From: Patescibacteria group bacterium UBA918
GTDB taxonomy: Bacteria; Patescibacteriota; Minisyncoccia; Phycocordibacterales; UBA918
Direction: 5' to 3'
Length of the DNA: 11,659 nucleotides
Assembly: GCA_002293845.1 (NCBI GenBank)
Contig: DBEA01000017.1
Span: 1-11,659, forward strand
The position numbers and the translations under genes were made by a program. The notes under the pieces were generated by a model. The model ran no database searches and was not told the origin of the DNA. It saw nothing but the letters and a program-made list of their open reading frames with translations. This document shows positions 1 through 6,920 of the stretch, piece by piece. The stretch's first letter is position 1; every line of letters begins with the position of its first letter.

Positions 1-2685
1 GGTACCGGCCAGACCACCTACGCTACCGGCGATATCCTCTATGCTTCCGGCTCCAACACTCTAGCTAAACGCACCATCGGCTCCACCGGCGACATCCTCC
101 TCGTCTCTGGCGGCGTACCGACTTGGACCGCTACTTCTTCTCTTGGTCTCGGCGCTTCCTTCTTTGAGCAGAACGGCAATTCCTTCGGCACCACCGCCAC
201 CTTGGGTACCAATGATGCCAACGATCTGGCGTTTGAGACTAGTGGTACCACGAGGTTGACCATTGATACGAGTGGGAATGTAGGCATCGGTACCACCACT
301 CCAACCGCCAAATTGCAGGTTCTCTCAACGAGCGAACAGCTACGCCTGTCGTATAACACCTCAAGTTACTGGACCGATACTATCGCCTCTGATGGTGGTC
401 GCACCATGACTGGCTTCGGTACCGACGGCGACCTCGATATCGTCTTTACCGGCGCCACCGATGGCGACTTTTCGATCAACACCGACGACCTCTTTGTCGA
501 CACCTCGGCCGGCGGTTTGGTCGGTCTTGGTACCACCACTCCCGGCTCTCTCCTTACGGTCGCCGGTACCTCTAACATCACCGGTGCGACCACACTCGGT
601 TCGACGTTGACGGTCACTGGGCAGTCGACATTCAACGATGATGTGAATATGGGTACCGGTGACCAGGTAAAGTTCGCCAACGAAACGGGAGACAAGCTAA
701 ATTTGTACTCCAATACCTATGGTATCGGTATCGAATCGAGTACCCTAACGAGTTGGTCAGGCTCTAACCACCGTTGGCGCATCGGCGGCACGTCGGTATC
801 TGCCGGTACGCAATACATGTTGCTTAACAATACCGGCCTTACCGTTACCGGCTCCGTCGACGCTTCGGTCCAATTCTTGGGTCAAGCCTCGGACACCGTT
901 TCCGCGCCGTCGTTCTCATGGACCGGCGACACCAACGTCGGTATGTACCGCCCGACGACCGATACTATTGGCTTCACCACTGCCGGTGCCGAAGCGATGC
1001 GTATCGATTCCTCTGGCAACGTCGGCATCGGCACCACCACTCCGTCCGCTAAACTGCAGATCACCGGCACCGCCGGATCCGGCGATATCTTCGCCATCGC
1101 TTCTTCGACCAATACCCGCCTCTTCACTGTGACGGCCGCCGGATTCGTCGGCATCGGCGATAGCACACCCTCCGCCTTGCTTACGGTCGGTAACGGCGAT
1201 CTGTTCCAGATCAATGACTCCGGCCAACTCACCATCGCCGGCGCCCAGGTGACATATTCGGCCGCCACCAAGAACATCATCGCCAACAACACGGCCGACG
1301 CGTGGACCATAGCGACCTCTTCTTCGGCCACGCCACTCATCTCTATCACCACCACGACAGGTAGCGAGATGGTCACGATCGGCAAAAAAGGCGGCGATGT
1401 CTACATCGGCGATGTCGGTTCGGCTTCGAACCTGGTGTTCGAAGAAAGCTCCACCATCCATGGTCAGGGCGGCAACACGCTCACCTTCGGACAGACCGGC
1501 GACAAGATCAACTTCGCCGTCAACATCGGCATCGGTTCGTCCACGCCGTCCTATCCGATCACACACTCTTCCGGAGCGTTCTTGTCGGTCGGCGGCACTT
1601 GGACCAACGCTTCCGATAGGAACCTGAAGGAGAATTTGACCGAGCTCGATGGCGCGGCGGTTCTCGAAAAGATCAAGAATCTCGACATCACCGAGTGGAA
1701 CTATATCGCCGAAGGATCCTCGACTCGCCACATCGGTCCGATGGCGCAGGACTTCTACGCGGCGTTCAAACTCGGCGACAACGATCGGTCGATCACCACG
1801 GTGGACGCGAGCGGCGTCGCTTTGGCCGGCATCAAGGAGTTGGCCAAAAAGATCGACCTGTTGACCTTGTCGCAGAACGCCAGCTCGACGATCTTGGCTT
1901 CCGCTAACTCGCCTAGCACTTCGGGCATCTTAAACATCATCAAGGACTGGCTCGCCGACCTGGGCATCAGCTTTACCCGCACTTTGGCGCGCTTCGGCAA
2001 TGTGGCCGCCTCGGCCTTGACCATCGGTTCGGAAGATCAGCCGAACGGCATCACGCTTTTCGATCGTCGCACCGGCGAGGCTTACTGCGTCCTTATCGAG
2101 GATGGCGAGATGGTGCATGAGCCGGGCGCTTGTAAGCCGCACGACGAACCGGAGATCGAACTCAATGGCGAATCGATCATCGAATTGGAGATCGGCGACA
2201 CCTACGATGATGCCGGAGCCAAAGCTGAGGATTGGGAAGGGGAGATATTGCCGGTGGAGATATTCATGAACGATGTAGCGACTTCGTCGGTCTCTATCGA
2301 TACTTCCATCACGGGCGAATACCGTATAGTCTACGTGGCGACCGACCGCGATGGGCTCTCGGCCTCGACCACGCGCAGTGTGCTGGTCGGAATTTCCGTC
2401 GAGAATGCGACCATGCTAGATGAGACGAGCGACGAGAACGACAGCGCGTCTGCCGACAGCGGTACTCAAACCGTTGCTCCCGAGGAAAGCGAAGGAGAGG
2501 AGGAGCCTGTACCGGTAGTCGATCCAGGCGAAGGGTCGACGGAGCCGGAAACAGAGCCGACAACGCCAGTAGATGAGGGTGGTAGTACCGCCGATGCCGG
2601 AGCCAGCAGTAGCGAGGATCAGGGTAGCCAAACATCCTCAGATGCTGGCGCTGATGCCGGTACCGGAAACGGATCGGGAGAGTAG
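1..2685 (+). CDS. Tail-fibre-like surface protein with S74 intramolecular chaperone domain (5' partial)
   Basis: The frame is open from base 1 to the TAG at 2685 (894 residues seen), so the start lies outside the window; the TTG at 202 is only an internal codon. The N-terminal part is Gly/Thr/Ser-rich and has about five copies of a fibre repeat of the form GNVGIGTTTPxAKLQV (starts near 274, 511, 1015, 1141, 1519). A peptidase-S74 type chaperone domain follows: SDRNLKENL with Ser538 and Lys543, the spacing of the known Ser/Lys self-cleavage dyad, then IGPMAQDF and AGIKELAKKI. After it come a segment with a Cys pair (C696, C711), an Ig-like DUF5011-type domain (about 717-797), and an acidic Ser/Glu/Pro-rich tail of about 90 residues without an LPXTG motif. 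In phage proteins S74 trimerises the fibre and is then cut off. Inferred role: cell-surface fibre or adhesin. Domain calls are confident, biological role is not. Confidence 0.85.
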   Translation, partial: GTGQTTYATGDILYASGSNTLAKRTIGSTGDILLVSGGVPTWTATSSLGLGASFFEQNGNSFGTTATLGTNDANDLAFETSGTTRLTIDTSGNVGIGTTTPTAKLQVLSTSEQLRLSYNTSSYWTDTIASDGGRTMTGFGTDGDLDIVFTGATDGDFSINTDDLFVDTSAGGLVGLGTTTPGSLLTVAGTSNITGATTLGSTLTVTGQSTFNDDVNMGTGDQVKFANETGDKLNLYSNTYGIGIESSTLTSWSGSNHRWRIGGTSVSAGTQYMLLNNTGLTVTGSVDASVQFLGQASDTVSAPSFSWTGDTNVGMYRPTTDTIGFTTAGAEAMRIDSSGNVGIGTTTPSAKLQITGTAGSGDIFAIASSTNTRLFTVTAAGFVGIGDSTPSALLTVGNGDLFQINDSGQLTIAGAQVTYSAATKNIIANNTADAWTIATSSSATPLISITTTTGSEMVTIGKKGGDVYIGDVGSASNLVFEESSTIHGQGGNTLTFGQTGDKINFAVNIGIGSSTPSYPITHSSGAFLSVGGTWTNASDRNLKENLTELDGAAVLEKIKNLDITEWNYIAEGSSTRHIGPMAQDFYAAFKLGDNDRSITTVDASGVALAGIKELAKKIDLLTLSQNASSTILASANSPSTSGILNIIKDWLADLGISFTRTLARFGNVAASALTIGSEDQPNGITLFDRRTGEAYCVLIEDGEMVHEPGACKPHDEPEIELNGESIIELEIGDTYDDAGAKAEDWEGEILPVEIFMNDVATSSVSIDTSITGEYRIVYVATDRDGLSASTTRSVLVGISVENATMLDETSDENDSASADSGTQTVAPEESEGEEEPVPVVDPGEGSTEPETEPTTPVDEGGSTADAGASSSEDQGSQTSSDAGADAGTGNGSGE
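274..1560 (+). repeat. Degenerate GIGTTTP fibre repeats in the S74 protein
   Basis: Five related coding repeats occur at about 274-321, 511-561, 1015-1062, 1141-1188 and 1519-1560. Their cores read GIGTTTP, GLGTTTP, GIGTTTP, GIGDSTP and GIGSSTP, usually followed by a short strand such as AKLQV or ALLTV. Spacing is irregular (roughly 130 to 500 nt). Such motifs recur in phage tail-fibre shafts and CPR surface proteins and probably form turns of a trimeric beta-structure. DNA identity is highest between copies 1 and 3. Confidence 0.7.
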
Positions 2686-2747
2686 AAATATAAAAAGGTA
2701 TGAACGTCGAATATTTATTAGAGATATGCACGCAACGGAGCCCGGCG

Positions 2748-4532
2748 ATGTACCGCTACGCGCGGTATGTCGGAGCGCTCGTATTGATCGTCGCGGAAAT
2801 TTGCTTGCCGTTTTCGGTGGCGGTGCCCGAGGCCGAGGCGGCAGACGCTTGGAATAATGTCGATTGGCCGTACCAGACGTTGTTGACCGTCGATCATACG
2901 AAAGTGGGAAGTGCCGGTGAGGTGGCGACGACGACATATTCCACGGCCGGTACCTACTATTTCTCCGTACCGGAACATAGTTCGATAGTGGTCGAAGTGT
3001 GGGGCGGCGGCGGTGGTGGCGGCGGCGCGACCGCCAACAATGGCACGGCCGGCGGGCAGTCGTCTTTCAACGGCACGGTTTTAGGCAATGGCGGTGCCGG
3101 TGGTTCTCATGGAGCGACAGGTGGCTCCGGCGGTACCGGCGGTACTGCTAGTGGAGGTGACACGAACACCACAGGCGGTAGCACTACTTCTAACGCCGGC
3201 GGCGCTGGAGCCAATGGCGGCGCGGGTGGGGCGGCGCGCGGTTCTACAGGGACTGGTAATAGCGGAACCCAGCCTGGCGGTGGTGGCGGCGGCGCTCGAT
3301 ATACTGGTTCCTGTGGCAAGGATTGTACATTCGACTATCAAGGACGCGGAGGAGGCGGCGGCGGATATTCCAAGAAGACGTATTCCGCCGGTACGCTCAC
3401 TCCTGGTTCGAGTATAACCGTAGTGATTGGTTCGGGCGGCAACGGCGGTGCCGCCGGCACTTATGCCGGCGGCAATGGCGCGGCCGGCCGAGTATCTATA
3501 GGTGTGGCGTCGTCGTATTCAAATGTCGAAAATTTCCCGGTTTATGTCGATCTGTCACATATGCCCACTGAGTTTTGGGATAATGTACGTAGCGATTGCG
3601 GTGATATCAGAGTGCTTTCTAGCCATGGGGCGCCGGAAGTGCCGCGGGAGATAGTGACGTGCGACACCGGCACGGATACGGGGGAAATGTGGTTTCGGGC
3701 GCCGTTGCTCTCCGGTTCGACCGACATGCCTTTCTATATCGCCTACGGCAACGCGGCGGCGACCGATTACACCGCCACCGAAGCCTATGGTCGGAACAAC
3801 GTGTGGTCGAACAGCTATGTCGCCGTGTGGCACTTTAAAGACGGTACGACTCTAAATGTCGGAGATTCGACAAGTTATGCTAACGACGGGACGAATAGCG
3901 GAGCGACCGCGGCCACGGGTAAGGTCGATGGCGGTGCCGGTTTTGACGGCAGTTCGAGTTATATCCGTAAAGCCACGTTCAGCGGCACGCCATCGTCCAC
4001 CATGACTATATGTACATGGCTTAAAACCAGCGGCACCTCGTCCTATATTTGGCAGATAAATCGAAATCCTAGCAATATCAACAACGAGGCGATCTTTGGT
4101 ATTTCGGCCGCAGGCAAAATTCTTTTTTGGGATTATTCCACATCGCTCGGTTTCAGCGATTCTACTACCGTGTCTAATACGACTGTCAATGACAATCAGT
4201 GGCATTACGGATGCTTTGTAAAGAATGGAACAGCTGGAACTTTTTACACCGATGGCGCGGCAGATGGTGCCAAAACAGCGGCCTCGAATGTCACTTATGG
4301 CAGTGCCGACTCTGTTATCGGTAAGAACTATCGTGATAACAACCAATTTTTCAACGGGACTCTTGATAATCTCATAATAGCGTCAGTGGCGCGTACGATG
4401 GGCTGGATAAAGACAGAGTACAACAATCAGAACTCGCCGGCCACTTTCTATTCAGTGGAGGGATTTACTGCGCCACCACGAGTCATTAGGCTTTTGGGTA
4501 ACGTGCGTCTCCGGGGCGTGCGATTGTATTAG
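2748..4532 (+). CDS. Secreted DUF2341 / glycine-rich / LamG-like surface protein
   Basis: This is a 594-residue secreted protein. The ATG at 2748 is chosen because GGAG lies 7 nt upstream and a signal peptide follows at once (hydrophobic GALVLIVAEICLPFSVAV, likely cut after AEA near residue 31). An in-frame ATG at 2700 has only an AAGG one base away. Residues 35-59 look like the first strands of DUF2341 (WPYQTLLTVDHTKVGSAGEV). Residues about 60-258 form a glycine-rich domain (YSTAGTYYFSVP, VVEVWGGGGGG ... AAGRVSIGV). DUF2341 then resumes at NFPVYVDLS and ends near residue 348 (FYIAYGN). A concanavalin/LamG-like domain covers about 360-550. The C terminus is the basic RVIRLLGNVRLRGVRLY. It lies 62 nt after the S74 gene with no visible terminator between. 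Likely a surface-exposed binding protein; the ligand is unknown. Confidence 0.8.
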   Translation: MYRYARYVGALVLIVAEICLPFSVAVPEAEAADAWNNVDWPYQTLLTVDHTKVGSAGEVATTTYSTAGTYYFSVPEHSSIVVEVWGGGGGGGGATANNGTAGGQSSFNGTVLGNGGAGGSHGATGGSGGTGGTASGGDTNTTGGSTTSNAGGAGANGGAGGAARGSTGTGNSGTQPGGGGGGARYTGSCGKDCTFDYQGRGGGGGGYSKKTYSAGTLTPGSSITVVIGSGGNGGAAGTYAGGNGAAGRVSIGVASSYSNVENFPVYVDLSHMPTEFWDNVRSDCGDIRVLSSHGAPEVPREIVTCDTGTDTGEMWFRAPLLSGSTDMPFYIAYGNAAATDYTATEAYGRNNVWSNSYVAVWHFKDGTTLNVGDSTSYANDGTNSGATAATGKVDGGAGFDGSSSYIRKATFSGTPSSTMTICTWLKTSGTSSYIWQINRNPSNINNEAIFGISAAGKILFWDYSTSLGFSDSTTVSNTTVNDNQWHYGCFVKNGTAGTFYTDGAADGAKTAASNVTYGSADSVIGKNYRDNNQFFNGTLDNLIIASVARTMGWIKTEYNNQNSPATFYSVEGFTAPPRVIRLLGNVRLRGVRLY

Positions 4533-4542
4533 TGACCCAATT

Positions 4543-5133
4543 ATGTCCAAGAAAAAAATTACATATCTCAGAAGCTTTATAGTCGCCATGTCTTTGATCG
4601 GGATTGCGTTTTCTGCTTATGTTTTCTTTAGGAGTGATACGGACAATTGGCTTGGTGAAAAATTTGGACCAAATACACAGTCACCAACTACACATCGGCA
4701 AGTTATCGTCGTAGATGACCAGCATCAACAGTTTGTGCATCCGCGTTACGGATTTTCGCTGGTGGTACCTAAAGATCTGGACATAGCTCGGGTCGACGAG
4801 GGGCAGGGGACAGAAACAATAGTCTTCACGCCGATGGTCCAAGATGCAGACGCAGTCTTGCAGATATTCGTGACGCCGTATTTGCCACGTGAGATCACCA
4901 GTGAGCGTTTAGCGAAAGACGTTCCCGGTGGAGAGATCAAGAACGTGACCGAAGTTATGATAGGTGCTGATAGTGACATCAGGGCCGTCAGGTTTTCGAG
5001 TGAACATCCTGGCCTCGGAGAGGCGAGAGAGGTGTGGTTTTTACGGAACGGTTATCTTTTCGAAGTGACCTCGCGAATGGAGAACGACGCGTGGTTGGCG
5101 ACCGTTTTGAAAACCTGGCAATTCACTGAGTGA
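4543..5133 (+). CDS. Small membrane-anchored protein of unknown function
   Basis: This 196-residue protein starts at an ATG 10 nt after the previous stop, with no recognisable Shine-Dalgarno, so it is probably co-transcribed and possibly translationally coupled. A lysine-rich start (MSKKK) and one hydrophobic segment (about residues 10-28) suggest an N-in membrane anchor or uncleaved signal. After a polar linker, a compact domain begins at about residue 65 (HPRYGFSLVVPKDL) and runs to the C terminus (VLKTWQFTE). The alternating strands and the 'YGFSLVVP' opening recall small PsbP/DUF1795-like extracytoplasmic domains, but this is only a resemblance. There is no cysteine. Neighbouring surface proteins suggest an envelope role. 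No function is assigned. Confidence 0.75.
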   Translation: MSKKKITYLRSFIVAMSLIGIAFSAYVFFRSDTDNWLGEKFGPNTQSPTTHRQVIVVDDQHQQFVHPRYGFSLVVPKDLDIARVDEGQGTETIVFTPMVQDADAVLQIFVTPYLPREITSERLAKDVPGGEIKNVTEVMIGADSDIRAVRFSSEHPGLGEAREVWFLRNGYLFEVTSRMENDAWLATVLKTWQFTE

Positions 5134-5134
5134 A

Positions 5135-6820
5135 TCATTCGCTACCAAGTAGAGTGTCACGCACATAGTCATCGGCCGCGATGACGCGGTCTAGCAGTAG
5201 CGAGTGCGTCGGTATCAGGTCTCGTAACTCTTTTTCATAGCTCAAGATACCAGGAAAAGTATCAGGGAATTGTATGGCTGGCGTGTTCTTATTTTTTAAG
5301 AGCGAAGGAGTTTCTTTTATTACCGTAGTATTCGCTAGTTGATAGAAAGAGACTAAATTGGAGTGAGAAATGAAAAACCAAGGTGCGTCGATGGTCGGAG
5401 TGCCGTCCGGTCTGGCGTACAGAGTGCGCACCATGAAGTCATCGATGGTGCCGAGAGCCAACTCGAAGTAGCCAGTCCTAGCATGCCAAGCATCGCGGTA
5501 ATTGATTAGTCTTCGAGTTTCTTCCGAACCGAAGTTTACCTCGAGCCAGACAGTGCCATGGCTCATCAGAGCTTTGTCTATTAGGTCGACAAAATTTTGT
5601 GTCAAAGTATCGCTCGGCGTGGAAGTCTCTACAAGTCGACGGGCCGCTACCTCGATAGCTCGAGCATCGTCGATGGACTCAGGGTTGGTCGTTGGTAAGT
5701 TTTGTGACAGGCCGGCTCTAACGTAAGCGACGGTGAGTGCCGTGTGCGCGTCATAGCCGTAATCGACGCAGGTGTAGTAGTTGTCGGGTTGTAGGGTGTA
5801 GCGATAGGCATCGGGAACTTTCGGTTCCGGAGGCAAAAATCGAGATTCTTGTTCTTTCCAGACATCAAAAAGATAAATGTCATCGAGACCGAAGAGGCGC
5901 AGGGCTCGGAGGCCGCTGACGCGGGTAGGAATGTCGTATATGGAAACGAACTGCGAACCACCGTTAGGAGAACAGCGACTGTTGGCCAAGAAAACAATCG
6001 AACTCTCGCCTGTGTCCACCAACGGCTCCGGCTTTTGGTCGCGTACCCGAAAAATCTTATTGGCGAAAAATTGCGCGCGGGCTAGGGTGTTCCGGTCTGG
6101 TTCCGTAAGGGCCTCATTATTCGAGCGATAACTGTCTCTTTCTTCGGTCCTTAATTTCGCCAATGATGGACATTGAAGATCTCTTGTTGGTGTCACGCAT
6201 GCGTAACGGTCGGCCTCAAGACGCTTTTCTGTCGCTATCTCTTCGCGCACTTTTTTTATTTGTTCGCCGACGTAGGCCGAGCGCGTTGTGCCTTGCCAGA
6301 ACATAATGGTGCCTGGGGCTTCTTGTTTAACTAGAAAAGCCTCAATTTTTTCGAGAGCTGTTTCATAATCGGAGAATAAGGTCATTAACCTGTCGTGATA
6401 ATCTGCGACCACTTCGGGAGTGGGGTTGTCTTGCATTTGTCGACGCGCCGACTCTGTTGCGGCGAAAGACTCAATAAGTTCCAATGGGTATAATGTTTCT
6501 GGGTCAATCCACTCGGCATAGATCTCTCTAGAAATCCGCGTACTTGAAGCAAGAGTGGTTAAGGTCCTTTCGATATTGGAGATATCGGAGCCTGCGAGCG
6601 ACATCTTAGGATCGAGGAGATGGAGGGTGGTGTAGTAGTGTAGGCGGATTTCGTCGTCGGTCAGTGAGGTGATGTCGATGTCGGTCGGCAAGAAGTCGAC
6701 GAGATCCGCGCGCATTTCTGCCATTGATGGTCCTGCCGGTGCGGCTGCATATTGCCAATACCAAAAACCGACTAGGAGTAAAATTAAGGTTATGGTCGCG
6801 ACATATATATATTGATACAT
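5135..6820 (-). CDS. Membrane-anchored protein of unrecognised family (561 aa)
   Basis: The protein opens with one transmembrane helix (about residues 5-24, YIYVATITLILLLVGFWYW) after a very short N terminus, so the remaining ~535 residues probably sit outside the membrane. The first half is mostly charged helical sequence (roughly residues 33-260, Glu/Arg-rich), and the second half is mixed and aromatic-rich. Four cysteines (C208, C217, C283, C351), all in the ectodomain, could form two disulfides. No catalytic signature was recognised; it is not a transporter, a peptidase with a visible motif, or an LPXTG protein. The ATG at 6820 is the first in the frame and directly precedes the hydrophobic segment. 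The gene is divergent from the ABC operon (100 nt to its start) and converges on the 196-residue gene, one base separating the stops. Function unknown. Confidence 0.75.
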   Translation of the reverse strand: MYQYIYVATITLILLLVGFWYWQYAAAPAGPSMAEMRADLVDFLPTDIDITSLTDDEIRLHYYTTLHLLDPKMSLAGSDISNIERTLTTLASSTRISREIYAEWIDPETLYPLELIESFAATESARRQMQDNPTPEVVADYHDRLMTLFSDYETALEKIEAFLVKQEAPGTIMFWQGTTRSAYVGEQIKKVREEIATEKRLEADRYACVTPTRDLQCPSLAKLRTEERDSYRSNNEALTEPDRNTLARAQFFANKIFRVRDQKPEPLVDTGESSIVFLANSRCSPNGGSQFVSIYDIPTRVSGLRALRLFGLDDIYLFDVWKEQESRFLPPEPKVPDAYRYTLQPDNYYTCVDYGYDAHTALTVAYVRAGLSQNLPTTNPESIDDARAIEVAARRLVETSTPSDTLTQNFVDLIDKALMSHGTVWLEVNFGSEETRRLINYRDAWHARTGYFELALGTIDDFMVRTLYARPDGTPTIDAPWFFISHSNLVSFYQLANTTVIKETPSLLKNKNTPAIQFPDTFPGILSYEKELRDLIPTHSLLLDRVIAADDYVRDTLLGSE

Positions 6821-6841
6821 ACCAATGCGGATAACTATACT
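6812..6841 (+). promoter_or_regulatory. Candidate sigma-70 promoter for the ABC operon
   Basis: TTGATA (6812-6817) and TATACT (6836-6841) are separated by 18 nt in the divergent intergenic region. Transcription would begin near 6848, giving a 5' leader of about 70 nt before the ATG at 6921. The -35 box overlaps the start codon of the opposite-strand gene (6818-6820). The same AT-rich patch contains TATAGT on the minus strand, which may be the -10 of the divergent gene, but no good -35 for it was found. Match quality is moderate and there is no experimental support. Confidence 0.4.
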
Positions 6842-6920
6842 ATAAAGGCCTTTGGCGGGGCAGATTGACGGACGCAGCAGGAGAGATATGATGCTGACTG
6901 GTCAAACTGGAGGAATAGAC

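Noticed and set aside
202..204. TTG at 202 as the start of the S74 protein
   Set aside because: The frame is open back to base 1 with the same Gly/Thr-rich fibre composition, and no Shine-Dalgarno precedes the TTG; the gene is simply cut by the window edge.
1..660. High density of GGTACC hexamers at the window start
   Set aside because: They are in-frame Gly-Thr codon pairs (GGT ACC) of the fibre repeats, not a separate DNA signal.
916..1731. 271-residue minus-strand open frame opposite the S74 gene
   Set aside because: It is Arg/Gly/Asp-rich without a fold signature and is fully antisense to well-defined fibre repeats and the S74 domain; it is a shadow of the biased codon use of the real gene.
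2700..2747. ATG at 2700 as the start of the DUF2341 protein
   Set aside because: Its AAGG is only one base away, while the ATG at 2748 has GGAG at 7 nt and begins a normal signal peptide.
3107..3319. Proline-rich minus-strand open frame
   Set aside because: It is the complement of the glycine codons of the glycine-rich domain.
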